Shown: positions 1 to 10,100 of the stretch, one piece after another
Numbering within the stretch: the stretch's first letter is position 1
How the letters are laid out: the number at the start of each line of letters is the position of its first letter
NCBI GenBank assembly: GCA_013349725.1
Contig: DUZB01000061.1
Span: 1-13,419 of the forward strand
Length of the DNA stretch: 13,419 nt
Direction: 5' to 3'
Source of the DNA: Deltaproteobacteria bacterium
GTDB taxonomy: Bacteria > Desulfobacterota > DSM-4660 > Desulfatiglandales > Desulfatiglandaceae
Notes under the pieces: generated by a model
The model's input: only the letters and a program-made list of their open reading frames with translations
What the model was told of the DNA's origin: nothing
The model's database searches: none
Made by a program: the position numbers and the translations under genes

Positions 1-474
<474 letters not shown>

Positions 475-475
<1 letters not shown>

Positions 476-3117
476 TGGCGGTACCCGTGCACTCCCGCGA
501 CCAGGCGCTCAACAGGACACCCGCTTCGGAAGAACTTGAGGCATCCAAATGGCGTCTGGTCTCTCGATTTGATGAAGGAAAAGTCTCCCAGACGTTTCAG
601 GAAGACCATTCCGAGAGGTTTGACGCCTACTTCAGGAGATGTCATCAGGATACGAGAGTGGGGCATGACCTGTTCAAGAAAAAGAAGCATTTTGCAGTTC
701 TGGCCGTGGGAGGCTACGGGAGAAAGGAATTGAATCTGCATTCGGACATTGACGTCCTTATCCTTTTCAAGTCAAAGATTCCAGCCATGGCCAAGGAGCT
801 GGCGGCAGACTTTTTTTATCCACTCTGGGATCTGGGAGTTGACCTGGGGTACGGGGTGCGCAGTCTCCGGGATTGCATCTCCCTTTGTCGGGATGATTTT
901 GAAGTTCTCACGTCCATGATGGATGCCAGATTTCTGTGCGGGGATTCCCCCACCTATCTGACCCTCATGGAGACCCTTCATAAGAAAGTGATCACGAAAA
1001 GGGCAGTGGAGTTTGTCCGGTGGCTGGAAGACAACCACCAGGTTCGCAAGGAAACCTTTGGAGACGCAAGTTATCTCCTTGAGCCCAATCTCAAAGATGG
1101 TATAGGAGGATTGAGGGACTACCACCAGATCCTCTGGTCGGCAGGCGCCTTTTTCGGTCTGAGGTCGCCAAGAGATCTGGAATACCAGGGAAAACTTTCC
1201 CACAATGAATACAGGGAGCTGAGGGAAAACCTTCACTTTATCTGGCTCGTTCGAAACCATCTGCACCACCTGTCCGGTAGGAAGAACGATCGGCTGGGTT
1301 TTGAATATCAAGAGAAAATGGCGGACAAACTGGGTTTTCAAGACAAAGGGGCCTTTCTGGCCGTGGAGCAGTTCATGGGGAAGCTGCACAGCGCCATGGG
1401 CGCCGTCAAATCGCTGAACCGCTCCTTTATGACTTCCTACTTCTCTGATAAAACAGGACCTGGAAAAACGTTCGAGACCACCGAAGTGAACGGCCTCCAT
1501 GTTCATATGGGGGAAATGTGTTTTGATTCAGCTACTGCCATACTCTCTCAACCATCCCTTCTCCTGTCCATATTTCAGGAAGCGGCCCGCTCTGGATGTC
1601 CTTTGTCCATGGAAGCGGGAAGATTGATCCGGGAATTTCTTTTTCTTGTGGACGATGCCTTCAGGGAATCCCGTGAAAATGTGAACAGCTTCAAGGCTGT
1701 TCTGAATGGCATGCGCGCTTTTGAGTCCCTCGATAAAATGTTTGAGGTAGGATTTCTGGAGGCATTCATCCCTGAATTTGGGAAGATCAGAGATCGTGTT
1801 CAATTTGATGCCTACCATATCTTTCCCGTGGGAAGACATTCCCTGGAGACAGTGCGACACCTGAAATCTCCAGGCAACGAAAAGGATATTTTGCTTCCGG
1901 ACATCTTTTCAGAGCTGGATGATCCGGAACCCCTTTTCCTGGCCGGGCTGTTCCATGATCTGGGTAAAACAGGAAAAGACCACGCGCGAAAGGGAGCGGC
2001 CATAGTTAGGGGCATTCTGAAACGGATGCATTACGAAGAAAGCGCCACCGAAAAGATCGCGTTTCTGATCGAAAACCATCTTCTTCTGGTTGAAACCGCC
2101 ACCCGGAGGGACCTGGGAGATGAAAAAGTGGTGGTCCAGTGTGCCAGAACCATAGGGGATCCGGTGCGACTGAAAATGCTGTACCTGTTGACATGGGCCG
2201 ATTCCAAGGCTACCGGGCCCAGGGCCTGGAACAACTGGATTGCAAACCTGGTCCAGGAGCTTTTTTTCAAGGTGCTGAACATCCTTGAAAGAGGGGAGCT
2301 GGCTACCGAGGAAGCCTCAAGGAAGGTGAAAATGACCCTTGCCGGTGTTCAAAAGCAAATGCCCCTTGTTGCAGGAGACGCTGACCTTGAAGAGCTTTTT
2401 TCGATTCTATCGCCAAGATATCTTCTGAATTGCAAACCGTCGGAGATCGGCAGACATTTGGAAATGGCTCACAATCTCAAGAAAGCCCGATTGGAAAACA
2501 AAGAAAGCACTTTTTCCATGGAAATCCAAGAAAATGAGATTGAAAGCTGTTTTGAAATCACCTTCGTGTCCCGGGACAGACCGGGACTTTTTGCAGATAT
2601 TGCCGGCGTGCTGGCACTCCACAACATCAATATTTTTTCGGCCAACATATATACCTGGCAGGATGGAACCGCCGTGGATATCTTCAAGGTCACGGCGCCT
2701 CCCGACCCTTTTCGATCAAAAGAAATCTGGGAAAGAGTAAAAAGAGATTTCAAGGAGATTGCAGAAGGAAGACTGTCCCTGGAAGCTCGAATCAAAGAGA
2801 AAGCGGCCCCCTCCATCCTGTCCGTGGTAAACAGGAAGCCTTCTCTTCCTCCCAAGGTGATCGTGGATAACCGGTCTTCCGATTTTTTCACGCTGATAGA
2901 GGTCTTTGCAGATGATCGCGTGGGCCTGCTTTACCGGATCACAAAAGCCCTTTTCGATTTCGAGCTGGATATTCGCATCGCGAAAATCGCTACAAAAGGG
3001 GATCAGGTCGCGGATGTCTTCTATGTTCGAGATCTGTTGGGCCGGAAAGTGGAAAATGAGGAACGGTTACGAGAAATTGTGGAAACGCTCGAGTTTAACT
3101 TGCAGGACAACAGGTGA
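475..3117 (+). CDS. glnD: [Protein-PII] uridylyltransferase / uridylyl-removing enzyme
   Basis: Bifunctional glutamine sensor that uridylylates PII when glutamine is low and removes UMP when it is high. Its 880 residues match the family (about 890 in E. coli), and all domains appear in order. The nucleotidyltransferase domain has GGYGR at 79-83 and the metal-binding pair S90-D91-I92-D93. A PII-uridylyltransferase helical region follows. The HD hydrolase domain (about 440-570) has H448/H455 and H494-D495 in FHDLGKTGKDH. Two C-terminal ACT domains start near 690 (SRDRPGLFADIAG) and 804 (ADDRVGLLYRIT). The stretch around H455 reads PVGRHS where E. coli has TVDEHT, a modest variation. It overlaps glnB by one base and should act on it. 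It ends 12 bp before the stop of the convergent HAD gene, with no clear terminator hairpin between. Confidence 0.96.
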
Positions 3118-3129
3118 AACAGGCTCTGG

Positions 3130-3945
3130 TCATTCCCTATCGAAGAGGGCCAGGAAATCGTCCCAGTCAGTGATTTTCTGCACATCCTTTAAGAAACCAT
3201 ACCGGTTCATGTCTGCGTCCGACGAAGCAAAGGGGATCTCTTTGTTGTTTGCGTAGGTCATCCAGACCGGTTTTATTCCCGCATCTAATGCCCCCCCGAT
3301 ATCCGCATCCGGGTCATCTCCAACAAAGAGGATCTCTTCTCTTTCCACCTGCATTTTTTCAACCAGTTCGTCAAACACGACCCTGTGGGGTTTGCAGTAC
3401 CCTACTTCCCCGGAGATGATAATGAATTCAAAATAGGGGGTCAGACCCAGTGTCTCGATAATCTTTCTTGCAGCAGGGGCGTGGGTGAAATTGGAAAGCA
3501 GGCCAATCCGGTAATGTGCTTTGAGGTTTTCCAGCATCTGGAGTGTCCCGGGAATCAGCTCGCAATAGTCAAAAAAGGCCGAGAAATAGGCATCCACGGC
3601 ATTTTCTATGCGAAGGTCCTCAGGGGAGAGAGCCAGGCCAAGATCTTCCAGGGCGGCACTTATCCAGAAACGGTTGTGGGTCTCTTTTCCTTTCGTGCGG
3701 GTTTCCTTGATGAACCGAAAGGCTGCTTTCTTGTGGGCCTCTATAAACATTTCCGGCTCAAAAGATATTCCACTTTCCTGGAGACTACCGATCAATCGGG
3801 CCACCGCTGTAGCCAGGGCATTGGGTTTGGCGGTAAGGAGCGTATTAAAAAGGTCGAAACCTATGGCTTTGATTTTCTGCATTTCGCATTCATAGTACAA
3901 TGTGCTCTTAAATGCAAGCCCCTCTTGACAGTCTGTCCTTTTCAT
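3130..3945 (-). CDS. HAD-superfamily hydrolase (subfamily IA-like)
   Basis: A 271-residue cytosolic protein with all four HAD motifs: motif I GFDLFNTL with presumed nucleophile D31, motif II LLSNFT (S151), motif III CKPH (K185) and motif IV FVGDDPDADIGG (D210, D211, D215). The cap helices lie between motifs I and II, as in HAD-IA enzymes. Odd: motif I is DxFNT, so the general acid Asp at +2 of phosphatases is replaced by Phe33; this leaves phosphatase, dehalogenase-like or other activity open. The start is uncertain. ATG 3945 has AGGA 7 nt upstream, but the first 21 residues look unlike the family, and an internal ATG at 3882 would place motif I at the usual distance from the N-terminus, though without a visible Shine-Dalgarno. 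It is the only minus-strand gene among well-supported genes here. Substrate unknown. Confidence 0.9.
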   Translation of the reverse strand: MKRTDCQEGLAFKSTLYYECEMQKIKAIGFDLFNTLLTAKPNALATAVARLIGSLQESGISFEPEMFIEAHKKAAFRFIKETRTKGKETHNRFWISAALEDLGLALSPEDLRIENAVDAYFSAFFDYCELIPGTLQMLENLKAHYRIGLLSNFTHAPAARKIIETLGLTPYFEFIIISGEVGYCKPHRVVFDELVEKMQVEREEILFVGDDPDADIGGALDAGIKPVWMTYANNKEIPFASSDADMNRYGFLKDVQKITDWDDFLALFDRE

Positions 3946-3953
3946 GTTTCAAT
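3925..3953 (+). promoter_or_regulatory. Candidate sigma-70-type promoter for the pqiA-type operon
   Basis: TTGACA (3925-3930), a perfect -35 box, is followed after exactly 17 bp by TTCAAT (3948-3953), 4 of 6 matches to the -10 consensus. Transcription would begin about 35-40 bp before the ATG at 3997. The -10 overlaps the presumed Shine-Dalgarno and start of the divergent HAD gene, if that gene starts at 3945. Motif match only. Confidence 0.4.
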
Positions 3954-3996
3954 CCTGACGGTATTGTAAAAGGTCTTTAAGAGGTTTCGAAACTGC

Positions 3997-4650
3997 ATGA
4001 CGAGTCTGCAAAACAGTTTGCATAATTTGTCCCTCGAAAGTGTTGCCGCCTGCCCGGAGTGCGATCTTCTCCTTCAGCGCAATGATGAAGAAGTGCCGGG
4101 CATTGTGGGGAAATGCCCCCGCTGCGGGGCTGTCGTACACGATACAAAGAAAGATTCGTTACCATATATTCTGGCATTGAGCCTCAGCGGTCTTATTCTC
4201 TTCCCTCCGGCAATGCTGCTTCCGATCATGAAGTTGAATGTTCTGGACTTGGGAGCTTCCGCCAATATCCTGCAGGGTGTAAGCGCTTTATACAGGTCGG
4301 GTTTTTATCTGGTTGCATTCGTTGTGCTTCTGACCAGTGCGATTATTCCATTTGTGAAGGTGGCGCTCCTGTTTTGTCTTTCTTTCTGCATCCGCTTTAA
4401 ATTGTTTCCGGATTCTCTGCGTCCGGGCTTCCGGGCCTACCTGTTCATGGAGGAATGGGGGATGCTTGAAATCTATATGCTTGGTATCCTGGTCTCCATC
4501 ATTAAATTGGGGGACATAGCGGAAATCAGTTACGGAATTGGATTGTACTGTTTTGTGGGAGTCCTGGCCCTATCCCTTTTTTCATCGGCGGCTCTTTCCG
4601 AGGATCAGTATTGGAACCTCATCGAAAAGGTGAAAAGGAAAGATGGTTGA
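3997..4650 (+). CDS. PqiA/LetA-type inner-membrane protein, first half
   Basis: Predicted integral inner-membrane partner of the MCE protein encoded two genes downstream. It has 217 residues: a cytoplasmic zinc-ribbon-like module with C19-P-E-C22 and C40-P-R-C43, then four hydrophobic segments at about 57-78, 103-133, 154-172 and 178-200. WGMLEIYMLG at 154-163 is the conserved PqiA-type segment. In E. coli PqiA and YebS (LetA) are single proteins of about 420 residues holding two such modules; here each module is its own gene. AAGAGG at 3979-3984 is the best Shine-Dalgarno, though 12 nt from the ATG is long. It overlaps the next gene by 8 bp. Known: E. coli PqiABC and LetAB are envelope lipid-transport systems; the name paraquat-inducible reflects expression. 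Specific substrate here is unknown. Confidence 0.88.
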   Translation: MTSLQNSLHNLSLESVAACPECDLLLQRNDEEVPGIVGKCPRCGAVVHDTKKDSLPYILALSLSGLILFPPAMLLPIMKLNVLDLGASANILQGVSALYRSGFYLVAFVVLLTSAIIPFVKVALLFCLSFCIRFKLFPDSLRPGFRAYLFMEEWGMLEIYMLGILVSIIKLGDIAEISYGIGLYCFVGVLALSLFSSAALSEDQYWNLIEKVKRKDG

Positions 4651-5266
4651 CAGACCCCTTACAGCAAAGGATGCGGGTTTCCTGCCCTGCCTGGTGTGCC
4701 ACAAGCTTTCGGTTATTCAAGATGATGACGGGGTTCAACAACGCTGCTCCAGGTGCGGCGCGAAACTGCATGCAAGAAAACCCGACAGCATCGCGAGGAC
4801 CTGGGCATTGCTGCTGACCAGTTTCATCATGCTGTTTCCGGCCTATCTCCTGCCTATCATGACCGTCACATCGTTTGGCCACCGTTACCCAAGCACCATT
4901 ATGGAGGGCATTGAGCATTTCATCCAGGATGGGACCTATTTCATCGGATTCCTGATTTTTTTTGCCAGTATTCTGGTCCCTGTTTTCAAACTCCTTGGAA
5001 TCACGCTTATCCTGCTTTCCATTCAGCGAAACTGGAAAACCTCTTTGAGGCAGAAAGCCGTCATGCTGCGGATCATTCGGTTTATCGGACGATGGTCCAT
5101 GCTCGATATTTTTGTCATCGCCATTATGGTGGCCCTGGTGAACCTGGGGTCGTTGACGACCATTGAAGCAGCACCCGCTGCAACCTTTTTCGCCATGGTT
5201 GTTGTTCTGACCATGCTGGCTGCAACCTCTTTTGATACGCGACATCTATGGGAGAACACATTATGA
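4643..5266 (+). CDS. PqiA/LetA-type inner-membrane protein, second half
   Basis: A 207-residue paralogue of the preceding gene, equivalent to the second module of E. coli PqiA/YebS. It again has a zinc-ribbon-like N-terminus (C16-L-V-C19 and C35-S-R-C38) and four hydrophobic segments at about 53-73, 97-127, 152-172 and 176-196, with the family signature RWSMLDIFVIAIMVALVNLG at 150-169. The ATG at 4643 lies inside the end of the first gene, with AAGGAA (4635-4640) just upstream. Its TGA overlaps the next ATG as ATGA, so all three proteins are probably made in linked amounts. The pair likely forms one membrane complex with the MCE protein; that is inferred from E. coli homologues. Confidence 0.9.
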   Translation: MVDRPLTAKDAGFLPCLVCHKLSVIQDDDGVQQRCSRCGAKLHARKPDSIARTWALLLTSFIMLFPAYLLPIMTVTSFGHRYPSTIMEGIEHFIQDGTYFIGFLIFFASILVPVFKLLGITLILLSIQRNWKTSLRQKAVMLRIIRFIGRWSMLDIFVIAIMVALVNLGSLTTIEAAPAATFFAMVVVLTMLAATSFDTRHLWENTL

Positions 5267-6963
5267 CAAGTACAACGGATTCAGGAGCAATTTCCCTTAC
5301 GCCGGAATTAAAAAGTAAAAAAGGGGTTTCTCCCATCTGGATATTGCCGCTCATAGCTATTATCATTGCCGCCTGGCTTGTATACAGAAGCATAGTGAAT
5401 GCGGGGATAGACGTGACCATCACCTTCAAGAACGCGCAGGGCATAGAAGCTGGAAAGACGCAGGTGATCTATCGGGGAATGCCCATCGGACTGGTAAAAA
5501 AACTCGAGATAAACAAAGATTTCCAGAGCGTTGATGTGCTCGTTCAATTTGTAAAGGAAGCAAAAGATCAATTGAAAAAAGATACCGCATTCTGGAAAGT
5601 GGCGCCTGAGATATCCACACGGGGCATTACCGGATTAGAGACGTTATTGAAGGGGAATTATATCACCATGATGCCCGGAGAAGGGGAGGAAACCGACCAT
5701 TTTGAAGCCCTGTCGGAACCCCCACCCTTCAGATCTGATACGCCGGGACTTCATATTCGTGCCTTTACAGAGGATTTAGGGGCTTTGAAGGCCGGAAGCG
5801 GCATCTATTATAAAGGGATCAAGGTGGGCGAGATCATCCAGACGCTCCTGAACGACAAGACCGATGTGGTTCTCGATCTTTTCATTCAAGAAAAATACAG
5901 TGACCTGGTTAAGAAAACGACCAAGTTTTTCAACATCAGCGGAATAGCTTTTGAGGGGGGGCTTTCTGGATTTTCCTTGAAAGCAGAATCTCTGGAGAGC
6001 CTTCTTCTGGGAGGGATAAGCTTCCTGACCCCGGAACACGAGTCCAAAACGCAAAATGCAAAGGATGATGATACATTCAGGCTTTATAAGGACAGAAATC
6101 GTGCGGAGCAGGAAGGCCAGAAGTTTACGGTCTATTTTAACGATGGAAAAGGACTTACCGACAAGACCCAGATCAAGTACAGAGGGGTGGAAGTGGGGAG
6201 AGCTTTCAGTGTAGAGCTTGATGAGAAAACGGATGGAGTAAGGCTTCAGGTTACCATGCAGCAGCAGTATCGGCAATTCCTTCGAGACGACACCCAGTTC
6301 TGGGTTGTGCGGCCAGAACTTGGGTTGGCGGAAACCAGGAATCTGGACACTCTGTTCTCCGGGGCATATCTCACGTTTCGGCCCGGCAAGGGCAAACCCG
6401 GGAGAACTTTCAAAGGACTCAGTAACCCTCCCGGAGAGGTTGCTACCAGAGACGGCCTTCACGTGGTCCTGGTATCTGAAAGGCTGGGGTCCCTGAAAAG
6501 CGGCGACCCTGTCTACTTCCGGCAGGTCAAGGTGGGGGAGGTAACGGATTGCCGACTTTCCGAAGATGCCACCTCCACCCTGATCGGTGTGGATATCCAG
6601 AAAAAATATGCTCCCATTGTGCGGACCACCTCCAAATTCTGGAAGGCCTCCGGTCTTAACGTGGATTTCAGCCTTTTTACGGGAGCCAAGATCAAGACCG
6701 AATCGATGGCGGCCCTCCTGGAAGGTGGCATTGCCTTTGCGACTCCCGGGTCTCCGGATGTGGAAGAGAAGAAGGAGGCGAAAAGCAAAGGAGTTGTCGT
6801 TGATGGTTCGAAAAACAGCGAAAAGAAAAAGGTGGAACCGAAGATCGGGACACAGGTTTTAGGGAGCCCTGTGAAAAACGGGGCGACTTTTGAGCTGTAC
6901 AGTGAGCCGCAGGAGGAATGGCTCAAGTGGAGACCCAAAATCGCGCTTGGCAAGGGCAATTAG
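5263..6963 (+). CDS. PqiB/LetB-type MCE protein with four MCE domains
   Basis: Inner-membrane-anchored periplasmic lipid-transport protein. Start 5263 is preferred over ATG 5248: it forms ATGA with the upstream stop and has GGAG 8 nt before it. Of 566 residues, about 25-43 form one transmembrane segment (WILPLIAIIIAAWLV), followed by four MCE domains at roughly 48-140, 162-257, 287-376 and 398-495. Each carries the family signature, for example VIYRGMPIGLV, IYYKGIKVGEI, IKYRGVEVGRA and VYFRQVKVGEV. Domains 1 and 3 resemble each other (FWKVAPE / FWVVRPE), as do 2 and 4 (GLHIRAFTEDLGALKAG / GLHVVLVSERLGSLKSG), giving an A-B-A-B layout. E. coli PqiB has three MCE domains and a C-terminal helical needle, and LetB has seven. 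This one has four and only a short charged Lys/Glu-rich tail, so it resembles a shortened LetB. Known: MCE proteins form hexameric rings that shuttle lipids across the periplasm. Lipid unknown. Confidence 0.92.
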   Translation: MTSTTDSGAISLTPELKSKKGVSPIWILPLIAIIIAAWLVYRSIVNAGIDVTITFKNAQGIEAGKTQVIYRGMPIGLVKKLEINKDFQSVDVLVQFVKEAKDQLKKDTAFWKVAPEISTRGITGLETLLKGNYITMMPGEGEETDHFEALSEPPPFRSDTPGLHIRAFTEDLGALKAGSGIYYKGIKVGEIIQTLLNDKTDVVLDLFIQEKYSDLVKKTTKFFNISGIAFEGGLSGFSLKAESLESLLLGGISFLTPEHESKTQNAKDDDTFRLYKDRNRAEQEGQKFTVYFNDGKGLTDKTQIKYRGVEVGRAFSVELDEKTDGVRLQVTMQQQYRQFLRDDTQFWVVRPELGLAETRNLDTLFSGAYLTFRPGKGKPGRTFKGLSNPPGEVATRDGLHVVLVSERLGSLKSGDPVYFRQVKVGEVTDCRLSEDATSTLIGVDIQKKYAPIVRTTSKFWKASGLNVDFSLFTGAKIKTESMAALLEGGIAFATPGSPDVEEKKEAKSKGVVVDGSKNSEKKKVEPKIGTQVLGSPVKNGATFELYSEPQEEWLKWRPKIALGKGN

Positions 6964-6964
6964 C

Positions 6965-6977
6965 GCGTGATTCACGC
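6965..6977. repeat. 13-bp palindrome after the MCE gene
   Basis: GCGTGA-T-TCACGC is a perfect inverted repeat beginning one base after the MCE stop codon. As RNA it gives only a 5-bp stem with a 3-nt loop and no T-run follows, so a terminator is unlikely. A protein-binding site is possible but unproven. Confidence 0.5.
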
Positions 6978-6997
6978 CTTGGTGTGATTCAGGCGAG

Positions 6998-7026
6998 ATT
7001 TTGGAATTTGGATTTTGGAATTATGG
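6998..7026. repeat. Tandem direct repeat of 14-15 bp
   Basis: ATTTTGGAATTTGG (6998-7011) is followed at once by ATTTTGGAATTATGG (7012-7026), identical but for one inserted A. GGAATT (7017-7022) also pairs with AATTCC (7031-7036) across 8 nt. The whole 151-bp spacer before the AsmA-like gene is rich in such repeats. Function unknown. Confidence 0.6.
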
Positions 7027-7051
7027 AACGAATTCCGACTCATGAAAACCT

Positions 7052-7065
7052 CACTATTCATAGTG
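7052..7065. repeat. 14-bp inverted repeat upstream of the AsmA-like gene
   Basis: CACTAT-tc-ATAGTG is a perfect 6-bp inverted repeat ending 49 bp before the preferred GTG start. It folds as a 5-bp stem with a TTCA loop; a T-rich stretch (7071-7080) begins only 5 nt later, so a weak terminator cannot be wholly excluded. An operator is an alternative. Confidence 0.45.
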
Positions 7066-7114
7066 TACCCGTTTTATTTTGGCAAACCCGTTCCAGATCA
7101 GCAAGGGAATTTCC

Positions 7115-10100
7115 GTGAAAAAGAAGACACTTCTGATCCTTTCAATCTGCGGCGCAATCGTTGTATCTATTCTCGTTGCATTTTTTTTCATTGCGCCCAA
7201 GGTGATCAGTTCCGATTTTGTGAGGAACAAAATTAATGGGTACGTTTCCACCGAAACGGGAGGCCGTTTAGAATATAGAAAAATCGGCCTTTCCTTTTTT
7301 CCCAGGTTTGGACTGACCGTTTACGAGGCAAGCTTTCAGTCTCCCCCACAGAGTTTCGTCAATCTCCACTCGGTAACGATTACCCCGCATTTCTGGCCCC
7401 TTCTATTGGGGGATGTCAGGATTGCCGATCTGACCCTTGATGCCCCCAGGATAAAAATCTCCATCCCCGCAAAACTGCAAAGAAAGGATCTTCAACCCGA
7501 ATGGAATTATAAAGATCTTCTGACAAACCTTGGGCCGCTGCTTGCGCCTTTTGCAGAAGAAGACCTGAAAGTCATTGTGCAGGATGGTTCCGTGGTTCTG
7601 GATCATGGCGATTTAAGCTTTTTTCGATTTGAGGGGATACAGCTGCGTGTAAAGGCTGACGGGTTAAACGGTCTTAAGGCTCAGATAGAACTTGCTGTTC
7701 CGCATGTGGTTTTAAATCATCAAAAGAAAAGCGCACGGATTGAGGGAGTGCGTTTGAAAGGAGGCGCCACTCTCAGGGATGGAAAAGTCGAGCTTTCCCT
7801 GAAAGAGTTAAGCCTTGAATCCCCGCGGCTCACGGTAACCGGAAATGTTTCCGGAGACCCGGAAAGAAAACGAACCAGTGTTTCCCTGGAAGGAAAAGAG
7901 ATCGATTTGGCCTCCATCCGGAAACCGGCCCTTGCCATGGCAGGGGATATCAGCGGTGTCGCCGATTTTTTTGCATGGTTAAAGGAGGGAGAAATCTCTC
8001 TTGTTAAGGTCAATTCCGAGAGCGATTCCATCAAGGATGCGTTCGCGTTAAAGAATATGGTGATTGAAGGCCGGATTGAAAAGGGGCATCTGTCGCTCTC
8101 CGGGCTGGGCATGGAGCTCGATGACCTCAAGGGGGATGTGAATATCTCGGGCGGCATCCTTGGGGGAAGTGACCTCAATGCTGTAATCGGCGGGAATTTT
8201 GCGAGAAACGGCAGGATAAGACTGGATCTCTTGAATGACGGGGGGCCTTTTCAGCTGGATGCGGAGGTGACGGCGGATCTTGCCCATCTTTTCCCTGTTT
8301 TGGAAGGAATAATTGGAAAAAGCCCCGTGTCAAGAGAGTTTGCCCGTTTAGAGAAGATAGAGGGCAGCGCCGAAGGGAGAATTGTCCTGAATGGAACGAC
8401 GCGTTCTTTCAAAACCAATGTAAATGTATCCCGTTTTAATTTGCGCGCTGTATATCCGCCGGTTCCATACCCGATCCTGGTTCAATCCGGGCAGTTCCAC
8501 TATGATGATTCCAACGTAACCGTCAAAAATCTCACCGGGACCCTGGGGAAATCCTCCTTCTCCGGGTTTCATGCAGGACTGAAGTGGGAACCTGAACTGC
8601 ACCTGTCCATTCTGTCAGGGAGCCTGGGGGTTGTCCTCGATGAGATCTTCCCCTGGGTTGTTTCTGCTTCCGCACTGAAAGAAGATCTCAGAGACATCAA
8701 GGAGGCGACAGGCCGGTTGGATCTGGTCGGCGTGAAGTTTGAAGGTCCCTTTTACAAGCCGGAATCGTGGAAATTTCAAGGGGAGGGCGCCTTGAAAGCA
8801 GTGAGGGTGGTTACCCCCATCCTGCCGGAACCGCTCCTTGTTTCTCAAGGAAAACTCAAAGTGGATTCTTCCACACTTCTATTACAGAATACCGATATGG
8901 TTGTGTCGGATTGCCGGCTGCTGTCGGATGTCGCCATCCAGGGCTACAGGAACGGGGTACAATCGATCCTGGCGGATTTTACCGGAACCGTTGGGCCGAA
9001 GATGACTGCGTGGATATCAAAGCAAGCCGATCTGCCGGAGAAATTCCGAATAAAGGCGCCTCTCAGGTTTTCAAACTCTCGAATCAATTGGAAAAAAGGG
9101 GGACAAATATCCGTTGATGCAGAGGTGACTTCTCCTGAAGGCGTGAAGGTTTCCCTCTCTCTGAGCAAAACAAAAAAGGCTTTCGATCTGCACAAACTCG
9201 TGATATCCGACGGCGCTTCCAAGGGGTCCTTTCAACTTATGAAAAAAGGGGGAACGGTTGAAGTCGGTTTTTCAGGTGCCCTTAACAAAGAAACCTTCGA
9301 TAAACTGCTGTTGCAAAACAGCCTCCTTACCGGGACAATTGAGGGGAATTTTAAGGTCCATATTCCGCTAAAAGAGGTGAGAGAATCGAATCTTTTCGGA
9401 AAACTTCATGGCCGGGATCTGGACCTTACATTACTCAACGTTCCCCTGAAAATCGATGAGATTTCTCTGAAAACAGAAGAAAAAACCATTGATGTGGAAA
9501 CGATGCGTTTCCTCTGGGAAGAACGACAGGGGACCTGTAAGGGGCGGATCATCTTTTCAGAAAAGGATATCATTGCGGATCTGGATCTTTCCCTGGATGA
9601 GCTGAACTGGAAAAACATTCTAAAGTTTTTGGCAGATCATGAAGCAAAAAAGCCTCCACATAGTGAAAAAGATGGGGCGTTGCCCATTCAGGGGGTTTTC
9701 CGCATTGTGGTGGGAAAATTCATCTATGAAAATCTGGCTTGGGAACCAGTTCATGCGGAGATCAAGCTGGCGGGCGATAGTGCTGAATTGGAATTCTCCG
9801 AGACCCGGGTCTGCGGGATTCAAATGCCGGGGAAGATGAAGATAACACCTGACAGGTTATGGATTGATCTTAAACTTCTTGCCGAAAATCTGCCGATAAA
9901 TCCCACCTCCCGATGTCTGACGAAGGAGGAAATAGAAGGGACCTTCAGCCTTAAAGGCAGCATTGGCGGTAACGGGAAACCGGGAGAGCTCTTAGAAGGG
10001 ATGAGCGGAGGGCTGAAATTCCATGCGAAGGACGGAAAAATCAACCGAAGTTCCATGTGGACCAATATCTTTGAATTTCTCAGTTTCAGCAATCTGTTGA

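Noticed and set aside
772..1506. Long minus-strand frame inside glnD
   Set aside because: It is antisense to well-conserved glnD domains, has unnatural composition and no start signal.
3118..3129. Bidirectional terminator between glnD and the HAD gene
   Set aside because: The 12-bp gap and its flanks show no stem-loop or T-run.
4619..5245. 208-codon minus-strand frame opposite the second PqiA-type gene
   Set aside because: Polar low-complexity product rich in Gln, Asp, His and Gly, typical of the antisense of a membrane protein gene.
5248..5262. ATG 5248 as start of the MCE gene
   Set aside because: ATG 5263 has GGAG at ideal spacing and an ATGA overlap with the previous stop; the five extra codons contain the ribosome-binding site.
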